Positions 19,411-28,386 of a DNA stretch of 64,000 nucleotides are shown here, one piece after another (position 1 is the first letter of the stretch; each line of letters opens with the position of its first letter). A model generated the notes under the pieces. That model made no database searches, was not told where the DNA came from, and worked only from the letters and a program-made list of their open reading frames with translations. The stretch is taken from assembly GCF_014202335.1 (NCBI RefSeq), contig NZ_JACHGP010000001.1:419804-483803 (forward strand), in the 5' to 3' direction. The DNA is from Mycobacterium sp. AZCC_0083 (GTDB lineage Bacteria; Actinomycetota; Actinomycetes; Mycobacteriales; Mycobacteriaceae). Both the position numbers and the translations under genes were made by a program.

Positions 19411-20751
19411 GTGAGCACCCTCGAACAGAGCCGCTACCTGGCCACCCCCATCCCCGGCCCCAAGTCGGCAGCCTTGATACAACGCAAGGCCGCGGCCGTA
19501 TCCACCGGCATCGGAACCACCATGGCCATCTACGCGGCGCGCGCCGGTGGCGGCATCGTCGAGGACGTCGACGGCAACCGGTTCATCGACTTGGGCTCGG
19601 GCATCGCCGTCACCACGATCGGCAACGCCTCGCCCCGTGTCGTCGATGCGGTCGCCGCGCAGGCGGCCGACTTCACCCACACCTGTTTCATGATCACGCC
19701 CTATGAGGAGTACGTCGCCGTCTGCGAGCAGCTCAACCGGCTGACTCCGATCAAGGGCGAGACGCGTTCGGCGCTGTTCAACTCGGGGTCCGAGGCCGTC
19801 GAGAACGCGATCAAGATCGCCAGGTCCTACACCCGCAAGCAGGCAGTCGTGTCCTTCGACCACGCCTATCACGGCCGCACCAACCTGACCATGGCGTTGA
19901 CCGCGAAGTCGATGCCCTACAAGCACGGCTTCGGTCCGTTCGCGCCGGAGATCTACCGCGCTCCCCTGTCCTATCCGTTTCGGGATGCGGAGTTCGGAAA
20001 GGAGTTGGCCACCGACGGCGAGAAGGCCGCCCAGCGGGCGCTCAGCGTGATCGACAAACAGGTCGGGGCCGCGAACCTGGCCGCGGTCATCATCGAGCCG
20101 ATTCAGGGCGAGGGCGGCTTCATCGTTCCCGCGGAGGGCTTCCTTCCCGCGCTGCTGACCTGGTGCCGCGACAACGACGTGGTGTTCATCGCCGACGAGG
20201 TACAGACCGGGTTCGCACGCACCGGCGCCATGTTCGCCTGCGAACACGAGGGCATCGACCCCGACCTGATCGTCACGGCCAAGGGCATCGCCGACGGACT
20301 GCCCCTTTCTGCGGTCACCGGCCGCGCCGAGATCATGGACGCGCCACACGTCAGCGGCCTTGGCGGCACCTACGGCGGCAACCCGGTCGCGTGCGCGGCG
20401 GCACTGGCCACCATCGCCACCATCGAGGCCGACGGACTGGTCGCGCGTGCGGCCGAGATCGAGACCCTGATGAAGACCCGACTGCACCAGATGCAGGCCG
20501 ACGACGACCGGATCGGCGACGTCCGCGGTCGCGGCGCGATGATCGCCGTCGAGCTGGTGAAGTCCGGCACCACCGAACCCGATGCCGATCTCACCAAGGC
20601 GTTGTGCGCGGGCGCCCACGCCGCGGGGGTCATCGTGTTGTCCTGCGGGACGTATGGCAACGTGCTGCGTTTCCTGCCACCCCTGACCATCAGCGACGAG
20701 CTTCTCGGGGAAGGCCTCGACGTGCTCACCCAGGTCCTCGCCGGTCTCTGA
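19411..20751 (+). CDS. gabT: 4-aminobutyrate aminotransferase
   Basis: A 446-residue class III PLP-dependent aminotransferase, moving the amino group of GABA to 2-oxoglutarate to give succinate semialdehyde. Seen: GSGIAVTTIGNASPRVVDAV, the cofactor-binding NSGSEAVENAIKIAR, SFDHAYHGRT, FIADEVQTGFARTG, and the PLP lysine at about residue 291 in VTAKGIADGLPLS. GTG at 19411 follows a GCAGGAG site and matches the start of M. tuberculosis GabT; ATG at 19342 is rejected. An aldehyde dehydrogenase gene follows 5 bp downstream, supporting a linked aminobutyrate/putrescine pathway. Confidence 0.94.
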   Translation: MSTLEQSRYLATPIPGPKSAALIQRKAAAVSTGIGTTMAIYAARAGGGIVEDVDGNRFIDLGSGIAVTTIGNASPRVVDAVAAQAADFTHTCFMITPYEEYVAVCEQLNRLTPIKGETRSALFNSGSEAVENAIKIARSYTRKQAVVSFDHAYHGRTNLTMALTAKSMPYKHGFGPFAPEIYRAPLSYPFRDAEFGKELATDGEKAAQRALSVIDKQVGAANLAAVIIEPIQGEGGFIVPAEGFLPALLTWCRDNDVVFIADEVQTGFARTGAMFACEHEGIDPDLIVTAKGIADGLPLSAVTGRAEIMDAPHVSGLGGTYGGNPVACAAALATIATIEADGLVARAAEIETLMKTRLHQMQADDDRIGDVRGRGAMIAVELVKSGTTEPDADLTKALCAGAHAAGVIVLSCGTYGNVLRFLPPLTISDELLGEGLDVLTQVLAGL

Positions 20752-20756
20752 TCGCC

Positions 20757-22193
20757 ATGACCACCGTTCAGAACTTCATCGGCGGCGAGCTGGTGGATTC
20801 GGTGAGCGGCGCCACGATGCCGCTCGTCGACCCGTCCACTGGTGAAACCTATGGCACCGCACCGATTTCCAACGAACAGGACATCGACAACGCCTACGCG
20901 GCTGCCGCGACGGCGTTCAAGGACTGGAAGCGCACCACGCCGTCACAACGGCAGAAGGCGTTACTGGGCTTCGCCGACGAGGTCGAAAAAGCCGCCGAGG
21001 ACCTGGTGGCCGCCGAGGGCTGCAACACCGGCAAGCCCAACCACGTCACGATGGCCGAAGAGATTCCGCCGATGCTCGACCAGATCCGCTTCTTCGCTGG
21101 CGCTGCAAGGGTTTTGGAGGGCAAGTCGGCTGGCGAGTACATGGAGGGTCACACGTCGTGGATCCGGCGTGAGCCGGTCGGCGTGATCGGCCAGGTGGCC
21201 CCGTGGAACTACCCGATGATGATGGCGATCTGGAAGTTCGGTCCCGCCGTCGCCGCGGGCAACACCGTGGTGATCAAGCCCAGTGACACCACTCCGGTGA
21301 CCACCGTGATGCTCGCCGAACTCGCGGCCAAGCACTTCCCGCCCGGCGTGCTCAACGTCGTCACCGGCGACCGGGTGACCGGAGCCGCCGTCGTCGCCCA
21401 CCCGACACCGGAGATGGTCTCGATCACCGGGTCGGTGGCGGCAGGCCGCGCCGTCGCGGTCAGCGCAGGCGGGCACCTCAAGCGCACACACCTCGAACTC
21501 GGCGGCAAGGCGCCGGTGATCGTGTTCGGTGATGCCGACATCGCCGCTGCCGCAGAGGGAATCGCCACCGCGGGCTACTTCAACGCCGGGCAGGACTGCA
21601 CGGCGGCGACCCGGGTGCTTGCGCACGCCTCGGTGGTCGAGGACCTCACGGCCGCACTCGCCGAGCAGGCCGCCGGGGCGACGACCACCTACGGCCGACC
21701 CGCAGGCGACGAGGACGCCTGGGTGCCGCCGGTGAACAACGCCAACCAGATGGAACGCGTGCTGAGCTTCTTCGACGACGTGCCCGACCACGCGAAGGTC
21801 GCGATCGGCGGACACCGCCAGGGCGACAAGGGTTTCTACGTCGAACCGACGGTGATCGGCGGCCTGAGGCAGGACGACCGGCTCACCCGGACCGAGGTCT
21901 TCGGGCCGGTCATCACCGTGCAGCCGTTCACCGACGAGGACGACGCACTGGAGAAGGCCAACGGGGTGGAGTTCGCCCTGGCGTCATCGGTATGGACGAA
22001 GGACGTCTCGACGGCCATCCGGATGTCCAACGCGCTCGACTTCGGCTGCGTCTGGATCAACACCCACATCCCGCTGGTCGCCGAGATGCCCCACGGCGGC
22101 TTCAAGTCCTCCGGGCACGGCAAGGACCTGTCGATGTACGGGCTCGAGGACTACACCCGGATCAAGCACGTAATGGTCTACACCGGTCAATGA
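20757..22193 (+). CDS. NAD(P)-dependent aldehyde dehydrogenase, aminobutyraldehyde type
   Basis: A 478-residue aldehyde dehydrogenase. Catalytic residues are intact: general base Glu at about residue 247 (LELGGKAPVIVFG) and nucleophile Cys at about 281 (NAGQDCTAAT). Cofactor-binding features QVAPWNYPMMMAIWK and SITGSVAAGRAV are present. The sequence resembles gamma-aminobutyraldehyde dehydrogenases (PatD/YdcW type), which make GABA from putrescine-derived aldehyde and would supply the GabT upstream. A succinate-semialdehyde dehydrogenase role is the alternative. It replaces the fadD9-type gene that follows gabT in M. tuberculosis. Its end overlaps the next gene by 7 bp, tail to tail. Confidence 0.87.
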   Translation: MTTVQNFIGGELVDSVSGATMPLVDPSTGETYGTAPISNEQDIDNAYAAAATAFKDWKRTTPSQRQKALLGFADEVEKAAEDLVAAEGCNTGKPNHVTMAEEIPPMLDQIRFFAGAARVLEGKSAGEYMEGHTSWIRREPVGVIGQVAPWNYPMMMAIWKFGPAVAAGNTVVIKPSDTTPVTTVMLAELAAKHFPPGVLNVVTGDRVTGAAVVAHPTPEMVSITGSVAAGRAVAVSAGGHLKRTHLELGGKAPVIVFGDADIAAAAEGIATAGYFNAGQDCTAATRVLAHASVVEDLTAALAEQAAGATTTYGRPAGDEDAWVPPVNNANQMERVLSFFDDVPDHAKVAIGGHRQGDKGFYVEPTVIGGLRQDDRLTRTEVFGPVITVQPFTDEDDALEKANGVEFALASSVWTKDVSTAIRMSNALDFGCVWINTHIPLVAEMPHGGFKSSGHGKDLSMYGLEDYTRIKHVMVYTGQ

Positions 22194-22804
22194 GCGGTGC
22201 CCGTCGGGCGGCGGCCGAACAGGCCGACCCGGTTGCGCCAGCCCGCTGACCGCGAGGTCTCGTCGTCGGCCACTACCTCTGCCGGTTCCCGTTCCACCGC
22301 GACCGGTCGACGCGCGTACGCGACGTCACGCACGCTGCGGACGGACACCCGGCCCAAGGCGAACGCACCGAGGAACACGACCAACGCACCGAGCCCGTAG
22401 AAGTACGACAGCTCCAGCCAAACCCGTTGGGTGTCGGTGGACGCGACGGGCGTGCCAACGTCCCCGAGCGCCAGCGGCCCTGCGAACGCGCGGCCGACGA
22501 CGAACCACGCCCCAGCAACAACGCTGAGCCAGCCGCCAAGCGTCGCGGTCGCACGGTTGCGCGATAACAGCAACAGAGCGCCACCCAGCGCGGCCGCGGC
22601 GCCAGGCAACACTTCCAACCAGCCTCGGGCCATCGACCAGTCCCGCCCCGGACTGAAGGCGAAGTCGAACGAGGGGCCGACGAACGGCACCGCCGCACCC
22701 CATATGCCCAGCACGATCAACAGAAAGCCACTTGCGGCACCCCGGCTGCGCGGCATCCGCAGTCGGCCGCCTCGGGCCCGGTCGCGAGTATCGATGTCGT
22801 TCAT
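22187..22804 (-). CDS. Hypothetical four-helix membrane protein
   Basis: A 205-residue protein with about four hydrophobic segments (SGFLLIVLGIWGAAVPFVG, VLPGAAAALGGALLLL, LGGWLSVVAGAWFVVG, LSYFYGLGALVVFLGAFAL) and a basic, soluble C terminus. The ATG at 22804 follows a GAGGAGG ribosome site 5 bp away; the frame is open upstream without support. I do not recognise a named family. Convergent with the aldehyde dehydrogenase gene and divergent from the GGDEF gene. Confidence 0.75.
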   Translation of the reverse strand: MNDIDTRDRARGGRLRMPRSRGAASGFLLIVLGIWGAAVPFVGPSFDFAFSPGRDWSMARGWLEVLPGAAAALGGALLLLSRNRATATLGGWLSVVAGAWFVVGRAFAGPLALGDVGTPVASTDTQRVWLELSYFYGLGALVVFLGAFALGRVSVRSVRDVAYARRPVAVEREPAEVVADDETSRSAGWRNRVGLFGRRPTGTAH

Positions 22805-22980
22805 CTGTTCCTCCTCAGTCGCCTGCAGACATACCCACCCGACCCGGGCGCCAATCCAGGGCCGGCAACAGGCCGCTGCCAGGCCGGAAACAGCGTCATC
22901 GACCAAAAGTCGCCCAACTCGCCAGCAAATGTCGAATTTGTCGGTAGCATGCGTTCGTCGGGGGGATTCCACGACGGAGC

Positions 22981-24357
22981 TTGGACCAATTCAGGCCGTG
23001 CGCCCGCGCCGTCTCCGCGGGCGGGGCGACGACCACTACTAGTGAGTGCAACGCATTGGACTGGATACGCCGGTGGTGGCGACAGCCCGACCACTACGAC
23101 TGGCTGTCGGGGTACCTGGCTGCGCGCAATATGCGGCGCTTCACGCGCTACATGGTCGCCTGCACCGTCGGCACCACCGGCCTAGCTCCGCTGCTCGCGC
23201 TGTTGAGCCCCTCCGCACCCGACGACGTGCGGTTTCGCGTCGTCGCAGTGTCGATAGCGACCTGCTGTGCGGTCATGGCGGTGCTGTGGCTCACGCGGTG
23301 GCCGACGCATGCTCAATCGGTGACGTTCGCGATCACCGCCAACGCGTGCATCGCGGTGTGGTGCCTTGCCCAGTCCAACCCCGCCGAAGGCATCCAAGGT
23401 GCCACCGCCTTCGTAGCGTTCGCCGGCTACGTCGCGTTCTTCCACACCAGTCGGTTTCTCGCCCTGACGCTACTCACGGCGACGGTTACGGCAACGATCC
23501 TGGCGATTCAGCTCAGCGAACACGTCGGCGTCGCCCTGACGCTGAGCAAACTCGTCGTGCTGTTCGTGAGCGTCCTTGCCGTGCCACTCTCCGCTCAGGT
23601 GCTGGTGCACATCCTTGGCATCGACGCGCTCAAGTCCGACACCGATCCCCTGACCGACCTGCCCAACCGGCGCGCGTTCGACCGATCGGTGCCGGCGATG
23701 GCGGCGGAGTCGGTTGGTGATTCGGCCGTCCTCGCCGTCGTGATGGTCGACCTGGATGCCTTCAAGCGAGTCAACGACACCGCGGGGCACGCCGCGGGCG
23801 ATCAAACGTTGATCGCCGTGGCGGGCATCCTCCGGCATACGCGCCGGGGCAACTCGATCACTGCACGCATCGGCGGCGAGGAGTTCGTCGTCGCCGTGGT
23901 CGACTCCGAGCAGAGCGCCGTCGGAATGGCCGAACGTCTGCGTCGCGAGATCGCCGCGACGTCGTGGAACATCACGGCCAGCGTCGGGGTGGCCACCGCC
24001 TCACTGTCGCGGCCGCCAGAAGCGGGGATGCGCGCCCTGGTTCAGGGATTGGTGGAATCCGCGGACCGGGCCATGTACAAGGCCAAGCGCGCGGGCGGTG
24101 ACCAGGTGTACGTCGTGGGCCGACTGGGTGAGGGCTACACCAGCAACCCGAGCAAGATCAAGATGACGGCGACCAACGGAAACGCGCCCTGGACCACCGC
24201 GGAGCGCGCCTTGTCCGGCGACGACACCAGAAGGACGATCGCCGCCGCGAGCATCGAACCGGTACCTGCGAGGAGCAAGGCCGCGCCGACCGGAGTGCCT
24301 CCCGAGATCGTGAACCCGATGCCCACTCCGGTCACGATCGCCAGGAAGAGGTTGTAG
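22981..24357 (+). CDS. Membrane-anchored GGDEF diguanylate cyclase
   Basis: A protein of up to 458 residues: cytoplasmic N terminus, about six membrane helices, then a GGDEF domain with the active-site motif GGEEF at about residues 298-302, preceded by DPLTDLPNRRAFD and VMVDLDAFKRVNDTAGHAAGD. It should make c-di-GMP from GTP. No RxxD inhibitory site is seen before the motif. The start is uncertain: TTG at 22981 or TTG at 23056. The domain ends near GGDQVYVVG (about 24120), but the frame runs on some 75 codons as low-complexity sequence antisense to the DUF1304 gene, suggesting loss of an original stop. Confidence 0.85.
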   Translation: MDQFRPCARAVSAGGATTTTSECNALDWIRRWWRQPDHYDWLSGYLAARNMRRFTRYMVACTVGTTGLAPLLALLSPSAPDDVRFRVVAVSIATCCAVMAVLWLTRWPTHAQSVTFAITANACIAVWCLAQSNPAEGIQGATAFVAFAGYVAFFHTSRFLALTLLTATVTATILAIQLSEHVGVALTLSKLVVLFVSVLAVPLSAQVLVHILGIDALKSDTDPLTDLPNRRAFDRSVPAMAAESVGDSAVLAVVMVDLDAFKRVNDTAGHAAGDQTLIAVAGILRHTRRGNSITARIGGEEFVVAVVDSEQSAVGMAERLRREIAATSWNITASVGVATASLSRPPEAGMRALVQGLVESADRAMYKAKRAGGDQVYVVGRLGEGYTSNPSKIKMTATNGNAPWTTAERALSGDDTRRTIAAASIEPVPARSKAAPTGVPPEIVNPMPTPVTIARKRL

Positions 24358-24521
24358 AACCCCTGGTTGAATGCCAGCTCCTTGGTGGCCTCCGCTGACT
24401 CGAGCGTGGTCCCGAACGTGGCGCGCGTCCGCGGCGCCGTCCACTGAAGCGACTCCAACACGAAGATGTAGACATGCAGCACCGCTGCCAATCCAGCGAA
24501 TATCAATGCAGCGGTGACCAT
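24135..24521 (-). CDS. DUF1304 membrane protein
   Basis: A 128-residue DUF1304 protein with four membrane helices. The N-terminal half carries the family pattern HVYIFVLESLQW and the conserved NQGFYNLFLAI. ATG at 24521 begins MVTAALIFAGLAAVLH as relatives do. Function unknown. It overlaps the 3' extension of the GGDEF gene by 223 bp on the opposite strand; because the family match covers the whole protein, this gene is the real coding strand there. It ends a leftward run after ruvB (19 bp gap). Confidence 0.85.
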   Translation of the reverse strand: MVTAALIFAGLAAVLHVYIFVLESLQWTAPRTRATFGTTLESAEATKELAFNQGFYNLFLAIVTGVGIGFTISGGTPVGAALLLAGTGSMLAAAIVLLVSSPDKARSAVVQGAFPLVAVILILLGLLV

Positions 24522-24540
24522 TACGCATCCACTCCCAAAC

Positions 24541-25614
24541 TCATTCGAACATGCCCGATTGCCCAAGCCCGGTGACGCCGCTGGGCGGTGTCAAACCCAG
24601 ATGGGTCCATGCCTGGCTGGTGGCCACCCGCCCACGCGGGGTGCGTGCGAGCATGCCCGCCCGCACCAGGAAAGGCTCGCACACCTCCTCGACCGTCGTG
24701 GACTCTTCGCCGACGGCCACCGCGAGCGTGGACACCCCCACCGGGCCGCCACCGAAGCTGCGGGTGAGCACCGAGAGCACGGCGCGATCCAGCCGGTCCA
24801 GACCCAGCTCGTCGACGTCGTAGACGGCCAGCGCGGCCTTCGCGATGTCGCGCGTGATGATGCCGTCGGCGCGGACCTCGGCGTAGTCGCGGACCCGGCG
24901 CAGCAGCCGGTTGGCGATGCGGGGCGTACCCCGCGATCGCCTGGCGATCTCGCTGCCCGCATCCGAGCCGAGTTCGATGCCGAGAATGCCTGCCGAGCGA
25001 TACAGCACCCGCTCCAGCTCGGGAGGTTCGTAGAAGTCCATGTGGGCGGTGAAGCCGAACCGGTCGCGCAGCGGTCCGGTCAGTGCGCCGGACCGAGTGG
25101 TGGCCCCGACGAGCGTGAAGGGCGCGACCTCGAGCGGAATCGATGTCGCCCCTGGGCCCTTTCCGACGATGACGTCGACGCGGAAGTCCTCCATCGCGAG
25201 GTACAGCATCTCCTCGGCGGGCCTGGCGATGCGGTGGATCTCGTCGATGAACAACACGTCGCCCTCGACGAGGTTGGAGAGCATCGCGGCCAGGTCGCCG
25301 GCACGCAGCAGGGCTGGCCCGGACGTCACGCGCAGTGAGGTCCCCAGTTCGGCGGCGATGATCATGGCCAGCGACGTCTTGCCCAGACCCGGCGGGCCCG
25401 CGAGCAGGATGTGATCCGGTGTGCCGCCGCGGTTCTTGGCGCCCTCCAGAACCAGTTGCAGCTGCTCGCGCACCCTGGCCTGGCCGATGAACTCACCTAG
25501 CGTGCGCGGTCGCAGGCTCGCGTCGACGTCGCCCTCGCCGACCGTCAGCGCGGCGGACACCTCCCGGTCGGCGTCGTCGTCGATCTCCCGGTCGTCGTCG
25601 GCGAATCGGCTCAC
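24541..25614 (-). CDS. ruvB: Holliday junction branch migration ATPase RuvB
   Basis: A 357-residue AAA+ motor that drives branch migration with RuvA. Seen: N-terminal [19 protein letters not shown], Walker [13 protein letters not shown], Walker [10 protein letters not shown], sensor [19 protein letters not shown], arginine-finger region and the C-terminal winged helix with [16 protein letters not shown]. Length is normal. The start codon overlaps the ruvA stop as GTGA, so translation is coupled. Operon order ruvC-ruvA-ruvB is standard. Confidence 0.97.
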   Translation of the reverse strand: MSRFADDDREIDDDADREVSAALTVGEGDVDASLRPRTLGEFIGQARVREQLQLVLEGAKNRGGTPDHILLAGPPGLGKTSLAMIIAAELGTSLRVTSGPALLRAGDLAAMLSNLVEGDVLFIDEIHRIARPAEEMLYLAMEDFRVDVIVGKGPGATSIPLEVAPFTLVGATTRSGALTGPLRDRFGFTAHMDFYEPPELERVLYRSAGILGIELGSDAGSEIARRSRGTPRIANRLLRRVRDYAEVRADGIITRDIAKAALAVYDVDELGLDRLDRAVLSVLTRSFGGGPVGVSTLAVAVGEESTTVEEVCEPFLVRAGMLARTPRGRVATSQAWTHLGLTPPSGVTGLGQSGMFE

Positions 25615-26198
25615 GCCGTCTTCCCCAGCATCGACAGCGCTGAGCGCAGCGCGCTCTGCGTAGTGGAATCGGGGTCCGCGGCGAGCACCTTGTCGGTGGC
25701 CTCCTCGGCCTGCTTGGCCGCAAACCCAAGTCCGACAAGCGCTTCCACGACGGGCACGCGCACGGCGTGCCCCACCGCGTTCGTCACACCGGGTGTCACG
25801 GGGCCGATTTTGTCACGCAGTTCGAGCACCAAGCGCTCGGCACCTCGCTTGCCGATGCCCGGCACCCGGGTCAGTGCGGTGACGTCGCCGTCGGCGAGCG
25901 CCCGGCGCAGCGCCTGCGGGTCGTAGACCGCCAATGTGGCCAGCGCGATCTTGGGCCCCACCCCGGAGACGCCGAGCAACGTGGTGAACAGATCGCGCGA
26001 GTCCCCGTCGACGAAGCCGTACAGCGTCATCGAATCCTCGCGGACGATCATCGCCGTGATCAGCCGGGCTTCGGTGCCGCGCCGCAGCGTGGACAACGTC
26101 GTCGGGGTGGTCAACACCTTGTAGCCAACGCCGGCCGCCTCGATGACGGCGTGATCGAGCGCGATGTCGAGCACCTCGCCGCGAATCGATGCGATCAC
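25611..26198 (-). CDS. ruvA: Holliday junction DNA-binding protein RuvA
   Basis: A 195-residue protein with the N-terminal OB domain ([20 protein letters not shown]), helix-hairpin-helix motifs ([35 protein letters not shown]) and a C-terminal RuvB-binding domain ([17 protein letters not shown]). It forms the tetramer that holds four-way junctions open for RuvB. GTG start overlaps the ruvC stop by 4 bp. Confidence 0.97.
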   Translation of the reverse strand: MIASIRGEVLDIALDHAVIEAAGVGYKVLTTPTTLSTLRRGTEARLITAMIVREDSMTLYGFVDGDSRDLFTTLLGVSGVGPKIALATLAVYDPQALRRALADGDVTALTRVPGIGKRGAERLVLELRDKIGPVTPGVTNAVGHAVRVPVVEALVGLGFAAKQAEEATDKVLAADPDSTTQSALRSALSMLGKTA

Positions 26199-26773
26199 GT
26201 CGCGCTCCGCGACATCCGACCCGGGGCCGCCTTGATCTTGGCCTCGTATTTCTTGCGTTGCTCGGCGGCCATCGCCTCGGCCGCGGCCATCCTGGAGATC
26301 ATGGGTGCGCGCCAGCAGTGGCAGATCGCAAGCGCGAGCGCGTCGGCAGCGTCGGCGGGTGTCGGTTTGGTCTGCAGCCCAAGGATTCTGGTGACCATCT
26401 CGGTGACCTGAGCCTTGTCGGCGCGACCGTTGCCGGTGACGGCGGCCTTCACCTCACTGGGTGTGTGAAAGTGCACGTCGATGTCGCGCCTTGCGGCGGC
26501 GAGGGCGATGACCCCGCCCGCCTGCGCGGTGCCCATCGCCGTGTTCGCGTTCTGGTTGGCGAACACCCGCTCGATCGCGAGCACGTCAGGTTGGTGGGTG
26601 TCCAGCCAGTGCTCGACGACGTCGCTGATGGTCAGCAGCCGCAGCTGTAGGGGTTGGTCGGACGGGGTGCGGACCACGTCGACGTCGAGCGCGACCACCT
26701 TGCGGCCGCCGCTGCTCTCGACGACGGACAGCCCGCAGCGCGTCAGCCCAGGGTCGACGCCCATCACCCGCAC
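26195..26773 (-). CDS. ruvC: Holliday junction resolvase RuvC
   Basis: A 192-residue RNase H-fold endonuclease that cuts four-way junctions. Catalytic acidic residues are in [25 protein letters not shown] and [18 protein letters not shown] at 26773 follows GGAAGGAG and gives the normal N terminus; the frame is open far upstream but that region is antisense to a TetR gene start. First gene of ruvCAB. The C terminus is extended by a basic tail ([17 protein letters not shown]). Confidence 0.96.
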   Translation of the reverse strand: MRVMGVDPGLTRCGLSVVESSGGRKVVALDVDVVRTPSDQPLQLRLLTISDVVEHWLDTHQPDVLAIERVFANQNANTAMGTAQAGGVIALAAARRDIDVHFHTPSEVKAAVTGNGRADKAQVTEMVTRILGLQTKPTPADAADALALAICHCWRAPMISRMAAAEAMAAEQRKKYEAKIKAAPGRMSRSAT

Positions 26774-26805
26774 TTTGACTCCTTCCCGAACAGTTGTTCG
26801 AGAGC

Positions 26806-27417
26806 CTAGCGGGCGGATCCGACCTCTACCGGCACGACACGCGGCAGCATTTGGACGCCCCGGTACCGCGGCGCGAGCACGCGGCCCGCGGCCAGTAGCG
26901 GTTCGGTGTCGCGCAGCGTCCGCGTAAGGACGAAGGCACCCTCCAGCGCACCGACCAGCGCGACGGTCAGGTCGCGCGCTTCGTCGTGCGAGAGTCCTCG
27001 CGCAACGAAGTACGCGGTGCCGCCGTCGAGCCAGCCGGTGAAGACGCATGCCGTGGCGTCGCGGAGTTCCTCGATCGTGTCGGCGACCTCGGCGGCGACA
27101 CTGGCGACCGGGCACATGTTGGCGAAGCCGGTTTCGGCCATGTCCACGGCGGCCTGTGCGAACACCGACGCGACGGCCTCGCCGAGATCGTCGTGGGGAT
27201 CGACCAGGGTGGGGATGAGTAGTCCATAGGCCGTGCCCGCGTTGATCAACGCCTCGCGCGCGATCTGCGCCTTGCCACCGGGAAAGTGATGGTAGAGCGA
27301 GCCGATCGGCGCCCCGGACGCCGCGACGACGTCCTTCATCCCGACCGCGCCATAGCCCTTGCGCCGCATCAGCTCCGCCGCGGCGGTGAGGATCGATTCC
27401 CTGGTAGTCCTTGCCAA
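26806..27417 (-). CDS. TetR-family regulator (YxaF/LmrA type)
   Basis: A 203-residue repressor. The N-terminal HTH reads [19 protein letters not shown] then [19 protein letters not shown], the signature of the YxaF/LmrA branch. The C-terminal ligand domain is helical. Divergent from the alpha/beta hydrolase gene with a 67-bp gap that holds two overlapping inverted repeats, so it probably represses that gene and itself. It lies 32 bp upstream of the ruvC start on the same strand; coexpression with ruv is possible but not indicated. Confidence 0.88.
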   Translation of the reverse strand: MARTTRESILTAAAELMRRKGYGAVGMKDVVAASGAPIGSLYHHFPGGKAQIAREALINAGTAYGLLIPTLVDPHDDLGEAVASVFAQAAVDMAETGFANMCPVASVAAEVADTIEELRDATACVFTGWLDGGTAYFVARGLSHDEARDLTVALVGALEGAFVLTRTLRDTEPLLAAGRVLAPRYRGVQMLPRVVPVEVGSAR

Positions 27418-27437
27418 CGTCGCCTCCTGAAGACAGA

Positions 27438-27468
27438 CTAGAGCATACGTTCTAGAATTACTGTTCTA
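27438..27468. promoter_or_regulatory. Candidate TetR operator
   Basis: Two overlapping inverted repeats in the divergent gap: CTAGA at 27438-27442 with TCTAG at 27451-27455, and TAGAA at 27453-27457 with TTCTA at 27464-27468. The stretch is AT-rich against a GC-rich background. The hydrolase ribosome site GGAGG follows at 27471. Confidence 0.55.
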
Positions 27469-27484
27469 TTGGAGGTTGGTCGAC

Positions 27485-28345
27485 GTGAAGTCGGTAGAGC
27501 TCGCTGCGGGGACCGTCGAATACCGCGAGGAGGGCGACCCGGACGGGCAGCCGGTCGTGCTGCTGCACGGCCTCTTGATGAACGACACCCAGTGGGATCT
27601 GGTCCTGCCACTGCTGCCGTCCGGCCATCGCTACCTGTTGCCGGTGCTGCCGATGGGCGGGCATCGGGTGCCGATGCGCGAGGCTGCCGACCTGACGATG
27701 CCCGGCATGGTCGGCATCGTCGCGGACTTCCTGGACGCACTCGACCTGACCGACGTCACGCTGGTGATCACCGACTGGGGTGGCGCGATCTTCCTCACCG
27801 ACATCGGCCGCGACAAGCGGGTGGGCAGCATGGTGATCTGCCCGTCGGAGGCGTTCGGCAACTTTCCGCCCGGCTTCCCAGGCAAGGTCTCCTGGCTGAT
27901 CAGCCGCAGCCCGCTGACGGTGTCGCTCGCGATGCGCCAGCTCCGCATCGGCTGGTTGCGTCGCCAATGGTTGATGTTCGGGATGATGGCGAAGAAGCCA
28001 GTCCCACAACACATCGTCGACGCGTGGTTCGACGCAGGCCTCAAGGACGAACGGATCCGGCGCGATCTGGTGAAGTACTGCCGCACCAAGTTCGTCAAAC
28101 CCGATTTGGTGCGCAGCACCGAGCGGTTGGCCGCATTCGACGGCGACGTCCTCGTGCTGTGGAGTCACAACCCGGTCATGCCCGACGACCACGCGACGCG
28201 GCTGGCCGAGCTGACGAAGGGGTCGCTGCGGTACGTCGATGACGCGAACGTTCTGATCATGCTCGATCAGCCCGAGCAGACCGCCAGGGAAATCGGAACG
28301 TTCCTGAGCCGCCAGTCGCGCTGCGGGACGGGCCCCGGTAACTGA
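27485..28345 (+). CDS. Alpha/beta hydrolase, haloalkane dehalogenase-like
   Basis: A 286-residue alpha/beta hydrolase. The nucleophile elbow is TDWGG with Asp at about residue 97, in place of the Ser of esterases; Asp is what haloalkane dehalogenases and epoxide hydrolases use. The oxyanion-hole region HGLLMNDTQWD and cap helices follow. At the place of the catalytic His, relatives of dehalogenases have GxGHFxxEDQP, whereas here the text is DDANVLIMLDQPEQ, with no His. The enzyme may therefore lack full hydrolytic turnover or use another base. GTG at 27485 follows GGAGG by 9 bp. Flanked by two TetR genes; its stop lies inside the operator of the second. Confidence 0.8.
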   Translation: MKSVELAAGTVEYREEGDPDGQPVVLLHGLLMNDTQWDLVLPLLPSGHRYLLPVLPMGGHRVPMREAADLTMPGMVGIVADFLDALDLTDVTLVITDWGGAIFLTDIGRDKRVGSMVICPSEAFGNFPPGFPGKVSWLISRSPLTVSLAMRQLRIGWLRRQWLMFGMMAKKPVPQHIVDAWFDAGLKDERIRRDLVKYCRTKFVKPDLVRSTERLAAFDGDVLVLWSHNPVMPDDHATRLAELTKGSLRYVDDANVLIMLDQPEQTAREIGTFLSRQSRCGTGPGN

Positions 28346-28368
28346 TACTGAACGATGCGTTCAGTATC
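28344..28368. promoter_or_regulatory. Perfect inverted repeat, TetR operator
   Basis: GATACTGAACG (28344-28354), spacer ATG, CGTTCAGTATC (28358-28368): 11-bp arms, no mismatch. It lies 18 bp before the TetR start at 28387 and overlaps the stop of the hydrolase gene. Probable autoregulatory site. The half-site ACTGAACG recurs in the palindrome at 29075-29100. Confidence 0.7.
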
Positions 28369-28386
28369 GATGTCCACCGTTGACCA

